Made by a program: the position numbers and the translations under genes. Below are positions 35,681-44,221 of a stretch of 64,000 nt of DNA, one piece after another. Origin of the DNA: Clostridium estertheticum (lineage in GTDB: Bacteria > Bacillota > Clostridia > Clostridiales > Clostridiaceae); NCBI RefSeq assembly GCF_011065935.2, contig NZ_JAAMNH020000001.1:5291001-5355000 (forward strand). Direction: 5' to 3'. Position 1 is the first letter of the stretch. Each line of letters opens with the position of its first letter. Under the pieces are notes generated by a model that was given only the letters and a program-made list of their open reading frames with translations, was not told the origin of the DNA and did not search any database.

Positions 35681-35733
35681 TATAAAAATAGCCTTAGACA
35701 AGTCATATCAATGCCTAAAGCTACAAACCGCAC

Positions 35734-35754
35734 TTATTTATGGTACGGTTCACC
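35734..35754 (-). repeat. att-like site C (rlmH 3'-end core)
   Basis: It differs from the resident rlmH end at 1 of 21 bases (a silent Gly codon change) and encodes G-E-P-Y-H-K-stop. It extends on the right into CCGTACC, making a 7-bp palindrome GGTACGG/CCGTACC, then GTATAACGTAGACTTT. The left flank AAACCGCAC is the end of cassette 3. Confidence 0.8.
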
Positions 35755-35900
35755 GTACCTAGTATAACGTAGACTTTTTCTAAGTTATCGGTTAAAAATC
35801 GGATATAATTATAGGCTTACACTCCTTAATGTAAGGCATTTTGCAACTTTATTTAAAATTGGACACAACCTATATGTTTTAATATTTAGCAAACATACTC

Positions 35901-36872
35901 TTATTTTGTTAATATTCTCTCATCAATTTTTCTAGTAAGTGTATACGTAAACCGATTAAAATACTTGCCCCAAAAGTGTTGTGCTGTAGGATTAGTTGTG
36001 CCATGTTCTACCCATAATCTTTTCACGCCTTCTTTTTTGAGTGTATTGCTTACATATAACAGCAATTCTTGAGTAATGTTTTGTCCTCGAAAAAGAGGTT
36101 TAAGGTATAAATCACCAACATTCATAGTATCTTCTTCCCTTGTTACAAAGTTATTACCATCTTTAGATACATCTATCATCCCAATGATATTTTTCTGCTC
36201 TTTTGCTACAAAAACTCGGGTACCTTCTTCATGTATATAATCTAAAAATGCACTGTCTGTAAACTCTTCACCCGGATAATAGGTAGGACTCATACGCAAA
36301 TGTTCCACCAATTTATGCCACATTTCCAAAAGACAATCCGCTTTGTTATCAATTTCTTCGGCAGACAGTTCTTCATAAGTATATTTCCCAATGGGTTCTG
36401 CACATATTGGTAATTCAATTATACGAATGGCATCCGTACATAAAATTCCAAAATTATTTAGTACATAGGAGGTTATTACATCAATATCATGGGCGTAAAC
36501 AGTAATATTATAAATTCCCACACCTTTTTTGCACAGTATCTCTGAAGCATGTTGAAATAATAAAGAAGCAATTTTGCCTCTGTCATACCCTTTACTAATA
36601 CCATAACCACACAATGGTGAAGATATTCCTTTTATTAGATTATCATGTTCTTCCCAAATCTCACCAAAAGATAAATACCCTGCTAATTCACCTTTTTCAA
36701 AAGCCATTATACCAGTATCATTGTCAAAAATATGTTTTACAGACTTATAAATTTCTTTTTCATAATCCTTAAAATATAATGCAGGTACTGCCTTCTGTTC
36801 CTCACTATATCGACCCGCTGCAATATTTACACAAGCATCTAAGTATTGATTGTCTAATTTTTTAAACTCCAT
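35901..36872 (-). CDS. Double-GNAT acetyltransferase
   Basis: A 323-residue protein with two GNAT-like halves. The N-terminal half has GYGISKGYDRGKIASLLFQHASE; the C-terminal half has DLYLKPLFRGQNITQELLLYVSN and HGTTNPTAQHFWGKYFNRF, the better acetyl-CoA site. The ATG at 36870-36872 follows GGAGGTAATT; the TTG 12 bases earlier lies in the ribosome site. It follows an AraC-GyrI gene with a 66-base gap. Substrate unknown. Confidence 0.88.
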   Translation of the reverse strand: MEFKKLDNQYLDACVNIAAGRYSEEQKAVPALYFKDYEKEIYKSVKHIFDNDTGIMAFEKGELAGYLSFGEIWEEHDNLIKGISSPLCGYGISKGYDRGKIASLLFQHASEILCKKGVGIYNITVYAHDIDVITSYVLNNFGILCTDAIRIIELPICAEPIGKYTYEELSAEEIDNKADCLLEMWHKLVEHLRMSPTYYPGEEFTDSAFLDYIHEEGTRVFVAKEQKNIIGMIDVSKDGNNFVTREEDTMNVGDLYLKPLFRGQNITQELLLYVSNTLKKEGVKRLWVEHGTTNPTAQHFWGKYFNRFTYTLTRKIDERILTK

Positions 36873-36938
36873 AATTACCTCCAAATTAATATATTTATCA
36901 ATTTTTATTTTACAGTATATGGAGTTGTTTTTCTGTTC

Positions 36939-37823
36939 CTAGATTGCTATTTTAATTGGTATATAAATATCCATAGTTGAATTCTCTAAATAATGGCAGC
37001 GTTCATCATAAAACTCAAAATCATATCTTGACTCATCAAAAATATAATTACAGTTTAAAAACCACTCACTAAAAATATAGTTCCAAGTCATTTTTATCAT
37101 TTTTGCAAAGTTATCATCTTGATTCCTCATATCTACAGGAGGAGTAGTAAACACTGCATATTGTCCCTCTGGTATTACAAATGAACTCATGTTCTTGGGT
37201 ATATCTATTCCACCTTCAACCATAACACCACAAAGATACATCATTTTCCCGCTATCGAGAGAATTAGGTATAGTAATTCCTAATTCCCCATGCTTTAACG
37301 GATTCAATATTTCATACATTCTCTCTTCATACGAAAATTTTTCAAAATCATTCCAATATGCTATTAATTTATCCGTATATTCAAATCCTGCTATATCTAT
37401 TTTTAACCCATATCCAGCAATTCTAAAAGCGGATATTTCTTTTATCTTAGGTTGTTCAATGTACTGCGCTACCTCATTTAATGGTTGTCTATAATTATAC
37501 CCATCCATTTTTAAAGCATATTTTTTGGGCGTTGTACCATATTCTTTTCGAAATGCCTTTGTATATCCGCTTGGAGTTTCAAACCCATATTTTAGTGCTA
37601 TATCAATTATCTTTTCTTTATTCATAATATCTATTAATGACAGCTCTAATCTCCTTTTTCGGATATATTCCATAGGAGAAATCCCTTTATAAATTTGAAA
37701 TAACCGACAAAAATGAAAAAGAGAGTATCTAATGTGCACTGACAAAATAGTTGGATTCAAAGTATTTGTTATATTCATTTCTATATACTCTAAACATTTT
37801 TCAAAATCTTTTCTGTAATTCAT
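36939..37823 (-). CDS. AraC-family regulator with GyrI-like effector domain
   Basis: A 294-residue regulator built like the one at 34441: AraC helix-turn-helices at residues 5-105 (LSVHIRYSLFHFCRLFQIYKG; IIDIALKYGFETPSGYTKAF) and a GyrI-like pocket at 125-294. The start ATG at 37821-37823 has GAAGGAGG ahead; the longer reading has no ribosome site. Likely controls the following GNAT gene. Confidence 0.9.
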   Translation of the reverse strand: MNYRKDFEKCLEYIEMNITNTLNPTILSVHIRYSLFHFCRLFQIYKGISPMEYIRKRRLELSLIDIMNKEKIIDIALKYGFETPSGYTKAFRKEYGTTPKKYALKMDGYNYRQPLNEVAQYIEQPKIKEISAFRIAGYGLKIDIAGFEYTDKLIAYWNDFEKFSYEERMYEILNPLKHGELGITIPNSLDSGKMMYLCGVMVEGGIDIPKNMSSFVIPEGQYAVFTTPPVDMRNQDDNFAKMIKMTWNYIFSEWFLNCNYIFDESRYDFEFYDERCHYLENSTMDIYIPIKIAI

Positions 37824-37990
37824 TTTTCCTCCTTCTTTTATAAATACACTGTATTCTAAAACAAATGTTCTAACGATGCTTAGTGTTACCAGCACTGAGC
37901 ATTTCTTGTTTATTAGGGTTATGATGTAGTTTACACTCCTACTACCCTTACTAAAGCTAGTAATATCAATGGTTTACAAGAGAGCCTACG

Positions 37991-38011
37991 TTATTTATGG
38001 TACGGTTCTCC
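37991..38011 (-). repeat. att-like site D (the rlmH stop region)
   Basis: The end of the intact rlmH gene. Bases 37981-37993 (AGAGCCTACGTTA) form the right end of cassette 4, inverted relative to AACGTAGACT at 35767. To the right the sequence is rlmH coding sequence. Confidence 0.8.
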
Positions 38012-38470
38012 ACTTATTATTCTAAACCCTCTATAAACCTGTTCCAGTAGCATAACTCTAAATAATTGATGTGGAAAAGTCATCTTTGAAAAGCATAATT
38101 TATAATTGGATCTTTCTAAAACAGCCTTAGATAACCCTAGTGAACCCCCAATGACAAAAGCTATATTACTCTCTCCCCTTATTCCTAAGTCCATTATGTA
38201 GCTTGACAGCTCCTCTGAGGACAGCATATTCCCCTTTAGCTCTAGGGCAATTACGAACATATTATCCTTTATGCTTTTTAAAATTGACTCTCCTTCTTTT
38301 TCTTTTATTATGATCTCTTCTTTTTCCGAGGCATTATCTGGAGTTTTCTCATCACTTAATTCAACAATGCTCAGTTTGCAGTATCTAGATAGTCTTTTTG
38401 TATATTCATCTATAGCACTTTTTAAATATTTCTCTTTTATTTTTCCTACACAAATAATAGTTATGTTCAT
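37991..38470 (-). CDS. rlmH: 23S rRNA (pseudouridine1915-N3)-methyltransferase
   Basis: A 159-residue SPOUT methyltransferase that modifies pseudouridine 1915 in helix 69 of 23S rRNA. NITIICVGKIKEKYLK at the N-terminus, the SAM-binding FVIGGSLGLS, and the C-terminal YRGFRIISGEPYHK are all diagnostic, and the length is exactly normal. The ATG at 38468-38470 follows AAGGAGACTTAAA. Its last 21 bases are the anchor of the cassette array to the left, as in staphylococci where rlmH (orfX) is the SCC target. Confidence 0.97.
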   Translation of the reverse strand: MNITIICVGKIKEKYLKSAIDEYTKRLSRYCKLSIVELSDEKTPDNASEKEEIIIKEKEGESILKSIKDNMFVIALELKGNMLSSEELSSYIMDLGIRGESNIAFVIGGSLGLSKAVLERSNYKLCFSKMTFPHQLFRVMLLEQVYRGFRIISGEPYHK

Positions 38471-38542
38471 TTTAAGTCTCCTTTGATTAAAATACATTAT
38501 AATTATCATACCTATAATATAACATTTATAAACTAAAAACAA

Positions 38543-38569
38543 ATAACATGGAGCAAAGCCCCATGTTAT
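38543..38569 (-). terminator. Terminator after the ABC-2 operon
   Basis: ATAACATG/CATGTTAT stem with a GC-rich top; on the minus strand TTGTTTTT follows. Confidence 0.8.
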
Positions 38570-38588
38570 AATCATTTTTTTATCACTA

Positions 38589-39386
38589 CTATATACTCAA
38601 ATCCCTTTTTTTATAAAAAGTATATGTAATGCACAGCATCGCTGAAATAATTATAATTGATAATATTACAAAGCTCCATTGAAAGCCACCACCATTCATT
38701 AAATTTTTAGCTTCATAATATTTGAATGGCGTAAGATATTTAAGGTTTCCAAGCTTACCATTTATATCTATTGCTATAGATAGTATAAACGTGGTTAATA
38801 TCACCGCAGTAGAAATGGATGTAGCCGTCTTCGGATTTTTACTCACGGCGGCTATGGCTGTGCCAATAAGCATAAACATAAGCTGCATAATAAGCATCCC
38901 AATCATTAAGATTACTATATCTGCACTTACTGCTTCCCCTTTGCTGTATTTTCCCACTATAACTATTGAAGAAACCAAAGTTATAATATTAAATATTAAA
39001 ATATTCATTGTGGCAGCCAACAGTTTTGATGTTATGACTTTATTTCTTGAAATAGGTTTTGCCAGTAAAAACTCTGCAGTTTTATCCCTTTCTTCCTTTG
39101 AAATTATGTCAGCTCCCAGCATAGCAGCATGAATTGTTGCCATAAGCACCAGGTATAAAAACAGCACTCCATAATAACCACTAGCCTTTGACAAATCTAA
39201 AGTACCTATACCCATCATAGCTAGCATAGATTTTGGCATTTGCGCCAATAGATCATTCATAGATTGACCTGAGGATGATAATGCAACAAATTTACCCATA
39301 CCAGCTGCAACCATAAATAGTATGCCAAAAGCCCATATAATAAGGCCTTTTCTATGAGCCCTCATTTCTATAATAAATATATTCAT
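38589..39386 (-). CDS. ABC-2 type transporter permease
   Basis: A 265-residue membrane protein with about six segments. Residues about 95-125 hold DIISKEERDKTAEFLLAKPISRNKVITSKLLAA, the typical ABC-2 permease cytoplasmic motif. Pairs with the similar permease encoded next to it; the two probably form a heterodimer with the ATPase at 40238. Ribosome site AAGGGGG. Confidence 0.9.
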   Translation of the reverse strand: MNIFIIEMRAHRKGLIIWAFGILFMVAAGMGKFVALSSSGQSMNDLLAQMPKSMLAMMGIGTLDLSKASGYYGVLFLYLVLMATIHAAMLGADIISKEERDKTAEFLLAKPISRNKVITSKLLAATMNILIFNIITLVSSIVIVGKYSKGEAVSADIVILMIGMLIMQLMFMLIGTAIAAVSKNPKTATSISTAVILTTFILSIAIDINGKLGNLKYLTPFKYYEAKNLMNGGGFQWSFVILSIIIISAMLCITYTFYKKRDLSI

Positions 39387-39434
39387 AAACTAACCCCCTT
39401 ATATTCCTAAATAATCACTAATTATTAATCATGA

Positions 39435-40232
39435 TTAAACTGCGTGGACATCCTTTTTAGAATACACAAAGTAACTAGCAGAGATTGCTAAAATAATAAA
39501 CACTATTTCTATTACAATAAATGAAACCTCGTAATTAGAATTTTTCATAATATAGCTTGTGTCAAAATACTTAAAGGGCGTAATATAACGTATAGCAGCG
39601 TCCCCTGTACTAGATGAAAACATCCCAATAATAAAAAATGTAAATACCGTTCCAAGGGAAATAGGTAGCACAGATTTTATCTTGGAAGCCACCACAGAAA
39701 TTATAACTCCCAGGGATAAAAAGATAAGCTGGATGAAAAATAGTGTAATAGAAAGCATAAAGAATATTTTGTAACTATAATTACTTGTTTTTACAATTGA
39801 TGCCATAATGCTAGCAACTACTAGATAAATTGCATTAGTAATTATTAGGCAGGTTAATGCAGCTAAAAGCTTTGATGTCATAACCTTGCTGCGAGTAACT
39901 GGTTTCGTTAAAAGGAAGTCTGCTGTTTTTTCCCGTACTTCCTTTGATACAATTGATGTACCTAGATTCATAGCTTGAATTGCACCACAAAGTGTTAAAT
40001 ATAAAAATGTATAAGAGTAAAAGCCTAAAATAGAGGACATGCTATCCACAGAGAGTCCCAATGCTTTTCTTACTGGTTCTGGAAATCCTTCCATTATTTT
40101 TTTAAATGCTTCAACGTCCTTCGAAAAAGTAGGATACATTGACAAGAAAAACACAACAAGCACACTCAAGGAAACTGTCCAAATAATAGTGGATTTTCTA
40201 TAAGCCTTCAATTCGTGTAAAAACATATTCAT
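39435..40232 (-). CDS. ABC-2 type transporter permease (paralogue)
   Basis: A 265-residue membrane protein, same length and layout as the downstream permease (motif SIVSKEVREKTADFLLTKPVTRSKVMTSK). It starts 6 bases after the ATPase gene with AAAGGAGG. Together with the ATPase it forms an exporter of unknown substrate. Confidence 0.9.
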   Translation of the reverse strand: MNMFLHELKAYRKSTIIWTVSLSVLVVFFLSMYPTFSKDVEAFKKIMEGFPEPVRKALGLSVDSMSSILGFYSYTFLYLTLCGAIQAMNLGTSIVSKEVREKTADFLLTKPVTRSKVMTSKLLAALTCLIITNAIYLVVASIMASIVKTSNYSYKIFFMLSITLFFIQLIFLSLGVIISVVASKIKSVLPISLGTVFTFFIIGMFSSSTGDAAIRYITPFKYFDTSYIMKNSNYEVSFIVIEIVFIILAISASYFVYSKKDVHAV

Positions 40233-40237
40233 AGCTT

Positions 40238-41122
40238 CTAGTCCTCCTTTGTATAGTAATGCATAAATATCTCTTCAAGGTCTGGCTCTTCAATCCAAAG
40301 ATTTGTTATTTCTATCTCTGAAATCTTTTTCATAATAAAATTAATATTGCCTCTAAATAAAAAGCTTATCATGTTACCTTTTATATCTAAAGCGCTGACA
40401 CCACTTATGTTAAAGTAATTATCTGCTATTTTAGATTTCACTTCAATTTTAAATTTTTTATGGTTACTTTCTTGCAGCGTACTAATTTTCTCAACCTTTA
40501 TGATTTTCCCTTCTTTAATAATCGCAACGCGATTACATAACCTCTGAACCTCACTTAAGATATGTGAAGAAAGTAGAATTGTTGCACCTTTCTTATTCTC
40601 TTGTTCAAGTAAATCAAAGAATTTCTGCTGCATAAGTGGGTCAAGTCCACTTGTAGGTTCATCGAGTATAATAAGCTTAGGCTCGTGTAGCAGTCCTTGG
40701 ACAATACCAACCTTCTTTTTGTTACCATAAGATAAATCATCAATTTTCTTATTAAGGTCAAGATCCATTATCTCAGCTAGTTCTGTGATTCTCTTACTGC
40801 AATCTTTCTTGTAAAAACTAGCTGAATACTTTAGAAGCTCAATAACCTTCATATTATCATAATAGAAAACCTCTGATGGTAAATAGCCTATTTCCTTCTT
40901 TATCTCAGGTCCAAATTCAATGCAGTCCTTACCAAAAATTGTAGCACTACCACTAGTCGGATAAATTAGAGATAATAGTGTTCTTATTGTTGTTGATTTA
41001 CCTGCACCATTAGGTCCAATAAAGCCAAAGATTTCTCCTTGTTCAACATTAAAACTCACATCAGTAATTCCTCTCGCCTTACCATAGTTTTTAGTCAAAT
41101 TTTTTATTTCGATAACATTCAT
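40238..41122 (-). CDS. ABC transporter ATP-binding protein
   Basis: A 294-residue ATPase with Walker A GPNGAGKSTT, signature LSYGNKKKVGIVQGL, Walker B LIILDEPTSGLDPL and a switch His (LSSHILSE). The ATG at 41120-41122 follows GGGGGGTT. Its operon with two permeases lies downstream of a TetR gene on the same strand. The extended C-terminus (about 220-294) is typical of drug or lantibiotic exporters. Confidence 0.94.
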   Translation of the reverse strand: MNVIEIKNLTKNYGKARGITDVSFNVEQGEIFGFIGPNGAGKSTTIRTLLSLIYPTSGSATIFGKDCIEFGPEIKKEIGYLPSEVFYYDNMKVIELLKYSASFYKKDCSKRITELAEIMDLDLNKKIDDLSYGNKKKVGIVQGLLHEPKLIILDEPTSGLDPLMQQKFFDLLEQENKKGATILLSSHILSEVQRLCNRVAIIKEGKIIKVEKISTLQESNHKKFKIEVKSKIADNYFNISGVSALDIKGNMISFLFRGNINFIMKKISEIEITNLWIEEPDLEEIFMHYYTKED

Positions 41123-41270
41123 TTTATAACCCCCCATATAATTTTTTTTGTGCTCACTTAAAAATGTTTTTTGGATGCCTTATTACTATTTATAAAAACA
41201 ATTTTTAAATATATCTATATAAATATAAATATGCATTTCACAAAAAAGTCGATATCAGCTATATTGCTTT

Positions 41271-41885
41271 TTATAGAAATTCCTCCTTGTATACTGCATT
41301 TTTATAAAAATCATAAATCTCAAGTGCTTGTTCAAACATTTCGCTCACACTTGAATGATTTTTAACACCTTCGTTCCAGATTCCTTCCGAACACCATGAA
41401 ATCATTTTATTCAATTTTTCAATATCCGTGCCATCTTTGAACTTACTTAAATCGATTTTCTCAAACATTTGCTTATACATTTTTTCTTCTATTTTTTTAT
41501 TGACTTCTTTAATAGATTCAACAATCCCAGGCATTTTCTCGTAACTTGCCTTGATAACAAATTTGTACAAATAGGGATGTTTATCTAAAAGATCCCTTGT
41601 AAAATTCAGACTTTGGCGAAGCATTTTAAAATAATCTGTCTCATCAAAATTAAACTTCTCGTATACTTTTTTTTCAAAAATTTTCATAGCATATTCATAT
41701 AAAAAAATAAATAATGACTTTTTGTTCTTAAAATAATGAAATAGCGAACCTTTAGCAATTTTTGCTTCTGCTGCAATATCGTCTGTTGATGCACATTTAT
41801 AGTCATTTACAGAAAATATATTCGTCCCTGCATTAATAATTCTATTTTGTTTTTCCTCGTCCAATTTATAAAAAATCTGATACAT
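41271..41885 (-). CDS. TetR-family regulator of the ABC-2 exporter
   Basis: A 204-residue repressor with the TetR helix-turn-helix near residues 24-50 (TDDIAAEAKIAKGSLFHYFKNKKSLF). The start ATG at 41883-41885 has AAAGGAG. An inverted repeat at 41900-41914 just upstream is a likely operator. Its gene is followed by the ATPase gene after about 150 bases. Confidence 0.92.
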   Translation of the reverse strand: MYQIFYKLDEEKQNRIINAGTNIFSVNDYKCASTDDIAAEAKIAKGSLFHYFKNKKSLFIFLYEYAMKIFEKKVYEKFNFDETDYFKMLRQSLNFTRDLLDKHPYLYKFVIKASYEKMPGIVESIKEVNKKIEEKMYKQMFEKIDLSKFKDGTDIEKLNKMISWCSEGIWNEGVKNHSSVSEMFEQALEIYDFYKNAVYKEEFL

Positions 41886-41899
41886 AAAAAACTCCTTTC

Positions 41900-41914
41900 T
41901 GACTTGTATAGTCA
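41900..41914. promoter_or_regulatory. Candidate TetR operator
   Basis: TGACTTGTATAGTCA is a 5-bp inverted repeat (TGACT/AGTCA) with a 5-base centre, 15 bases upstream of the TetR start codon. Confidence 0.5.
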
Positions 41915-42209
41915 TAATATTACCCCGATGACTGAGAAAAACAACCCCCTAAGGAATATATTGTTATTCTACTAACACTACCTCCATTGAATAATATATA
42001 AATAGTCATTACTTCACACTAAAATACTTTGGTGTATTATTTAATTATATAGAATATTAATATATATTTCAAATATTTAACATAATTATATAGAAATAAC
42101 CTTCCCATTTTTAAATTTCTTAATTTTTTATAAAAATCTCAAAAAAAATAAAACCTCACACAAAGGTGCAAGATCTTATTTACTGTAAATTATCATAAAA
42201 AAATAGAAA
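41915..42209. other. Gene-free AT-rich stretch
   Basis: No supported gene. A weak ACCT/AGGT hairpin near 42153-42167 with a T-rich run on the minus strand may terminate the SEC-C gene. Nothing else recognisable. Confidence 0.4.
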
Positions 42210-42707
42210 TTATTTTCCACAACATTTTTTATATTTATTTCCACTTCCGCAAGGGCATAAATCATTTCTTCCAACTTTATCAGCATTAACTACTGTTTTG
42301 GAATCTTTATAAGTTCTTTGAATTTCTTTTCTTTTTTCTTTAGAAAAAATCCCTTCCCATTGTGGTAGCTCATATAGATAATCTGCTTTTGCGTCTAGCA
42401 TATTAAAATAAAGTTTTTCAAAGTCTATTTTAAAATCTACCTCAGTGCCCGCTTCAGTTTTTTCTAGTTCTATTGGTTCTAAAAGACTATCGTTTATTCC
42501 ATCAGTAAAGCCCATAAAATATATGTTAGACACATCAAAGTGCTTTGCAAGCTCTCCTAATGTACCTTTTACATCATCTTTATGGTTTGATAATAATTTA
42601 GTGTAAATACGCCTTTCAACTTCTCCGTATTCTTGCCAAAACGCAGGCTCTCCTCTACGTTTAACATAATCAACCACCATGTCTGTCCATTCTTTATATA
42701 AACTCAT
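42210..42707 (-). CDS. SEC-C motif protein
   Basis: A 165-residue soluble protein ending in the zinc-binding SEC-C motif (LCPCGSGNKYKKCCGK) found at the C-terminus of SecA and many stand-alone proteins. The first 130 residues are an uncharacterised helical domain (SLYKEWTDMVVDYVKRRGEP). The ATG at 42705-42707 has AAGGAG 8 bases before it. Function unknown; the SEC-C motif often mediates ribosome or SecB contact. Confidence 0.88.
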   Translation of the reverse strand: MSLYKEWTDMVVDYVKRRGEPAFWQEYGEVERRIYTKLLSNHKDDVKGTLGELAKHFDVSNIYFMGFTDGINDSLLEPIELEKTEAGTEVDFKIDFEKLYFNMLDAKADYLYELPQWEGIFSKEKRKEIQRTYKDSKTVVNADKVGRNDLCPCGSGNKYKKCCGK

Positions 42708-42832
42708 GTTCAATTCTCCTTCAACTCATAATGTATTTTGTTATATTCCATTATTATAATAAAGATTTCATTAATTTTCAACATTTATGTTTAAATGCTT
42801 AAATTAAATGAATTTTTAGCATATTTAATTTT

Positions 42833-43396
42833 CTATTTCTTCAACAGTATTATTTCATTTTTACCAAAGGGCTTGGATATATCAAAGTTTCCACCTATAG
42901 TATCAATATCTTTATTTCCCATTGTGATTTTCACTTTTTCTACAGATGGCAATTGAGTTAATGACGCAACTATGCCTTGTAGGCAACTTTTTTCTTTTGC
43001 AACTGACATCTTTATTTTAGCTTCTTTGCTCAAATTAACATAAGCAATACTGTCTTTAATAGAAAAACTTAACAATCTAGTTTCTTTAGGAAGTATTGGT
43101 TTTAACTCACTTTTTACAGTAGGCCCTTTTATAAGTTCTTGCATAATAGTTTCCCCAATAAGTTCTTCTTTATTGATAATTCTCTCATCTTTAACTACTT
43201 GCACATTAGATTCATCTTTAGTACCATCAAAATAAATACCAAGTTGGATAAAGCCATCTTTTTCTAGAGGAAGTTTTAGATTTTCAAGTTTTTCCTTATT
43301 TGTCACACTTTTATTATCTTTTTTTTCACACCCAAAAAATGCTACTGTTGAAATAACTAGTAATGAACATAATAATACTTTTATTACCTTTTTCAT
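42833..43396 (-). CDS. GerMN-domain lipoprotein
   Basis: A 187-residue lipoprotein: signal peptide with a lipobox ending at FFGC (residue 23), then a GerMN domain (about 60-180), which in GerM takes part in sporulation/germination and binds cell-wall structures. Starts 15 bases after the WalJ-like gene end and shares its operon. A sporulation-related role is plausible but not shown. Confidence 0.88.
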   Translation of the reverse strand: MKKVIKVLLCSLLVISTVAFFGCEKKDNKSVTNKEKLENLKLPLEKDGFIQLGIYFDGTKDESNVQVVKDERIINKEELIGETIMQELIKGPTVKSELKPILPKETRLLSFSIKDSIAYVNLSKEAKIKMSVAKEKSCLQGIVASLTQLPSVEKVKITMGNKDIDTIGGNFDISKPFGKNEIILLKK

Positions 43397-43410
43397 ATTT
43401 GACCTCTCCT

Positions 43411-44196
43411 TTAAAAATCAATTACTTCACTTGGCATGTCCCTTTTTGCTAAATCTAAAAAAATGTCCCTACCTATTTCAATATAATTGTCTCTAAGTAT
43501 ATTTAGCACTGTTTGATAGGCTAAGTCAGGAAAGTTATTTGTATTACTCAAATGGCCTAGAATAATACGCTTTTGTTTATCATTCATTATTTCTACTATT
43601 GCTTTTCCACATGCATCATTGGATAAATGACCCACATCACTTAATATTCTTCTTTTTAATGGGTATGGATAAGGACCAAACTTCACCATTTCTATATCAT
43701 GATTACTCTCCAGTAAAATTACATCTGCATCTTTTATTATAGTCTTTACTTCCTCAGAAAAATAGCCTAAATCTGTAGCTATGCACGCCTTCTTGTTTCC
43801 ACTGTAAAGCGCATATCCTATGGGGTCTACAGCATCATGTGATATCTTGAAATTTACTATATGCATGTCATTTATATCCACAGAACTATCACTAATAATT
43901 CTTATATTATGTTCTTTTATATTCCCTATTTTAGTTTCCATAGCTTTCCAAGTGTTTTCATTGGCATATATCGGTATGTCATATCTCCTAGAAATAATTC
44001 CTGCACCTTTTATGTGGTCAGAATGTTCATGAGTAATGAAAATACCATCAATATGGTTAGGGTTTTGATCTATATGTTTAAGAGCACTTTCGATGCTTTT
44101 ACCTGGCATACCAACATCCACTAAAATTTTTGTATTTTCTGACGCTACAAATACGCTATTTCCGCTACTTCCACTATATAATGGGCAAAAAATCAT
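43411..44196 (-). CDS. MBL-fold hydrolase, YycJ/WalJ family
   Basis: A 261-residue metallo-beta-lactamase-fold protein with the metal motif THEHSDHIKG and further His/Asp ligands (HDAVD, ATDLGY, GHLSN). YycJ/WalJ proteins are putative exonucleases linked to WalKR function and DNA repair. Here it follows murA (25-base gap) and precedes a GerMN lipoprotein, all apparently one operon; no walRK genes are in view. AAAGGAGAC before the ATG. Confidence 0.9.
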   Translation of the reverse strand: MIFCPLYSGSSGNSVFVASENTKILVDVGMPGKSIESALKHIDQNPNHIDGIFITHEHSDHIKGAGIISRRYDIPIYANENTWKAMETKIGNIKEHNIRIISDSSVDINDMHIVNFKISHDAVDPIGYALYSGNKKACIATDLGYFSEEVKTIIKDADVILLESNHDIEMVKFGPYPYPLKRRILSDVGHLSNDACGKAIVEIMNDKQKRIILGHLSNTNNFPDLAYQTVLNILRDNYIEIGRDIFLDLAKRDMPSEVIDF

Positions 44197-44221
44197 AATT
44201 GTCTCCTTTAATTTTATATTG

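Larger units (their letters stand above)
31056..35733. mobile_element. Putative rlmH-type cassette 3 (AraC-GyrI/UvrA-like/serine hydrolase)
   Basis: Bounded by att sites B and C. The left end TAAATGAGGTTTTT (31065-31078) and the right end, as reverse complement, TAAGTGCGGTTTGT match in inverted order. The three genes form one minus-strand operon, are clearly more G+C rich than their neighbours and use different codons, which supports transfer. Confidence 0.65.
35755..37990. mobile_element. Putative rlmH-type cassette 4 (GNAT/AraC-GyrI), next to rlmH
   Basis: Lies between site C and the true rlmH end. Left end AACGTAGACT, right end inverted AGCCTACGTT. Carries an AraC-GyrI regulator and a GNAT on the minus strand. 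Being next to rlmH, it would be the latest insertion if elements always enter at the gene end. Confidence 0.6.

Noticed and set aside
27579..35760. Sites A-C as ordinary rho-independent terminators
   Set aside because: They do form hairpins with T-rich tails, but all keep the same seven codons of rlmH with only silent changes, and their paired ends match per block. Terminator function may coexist but does not explain this.
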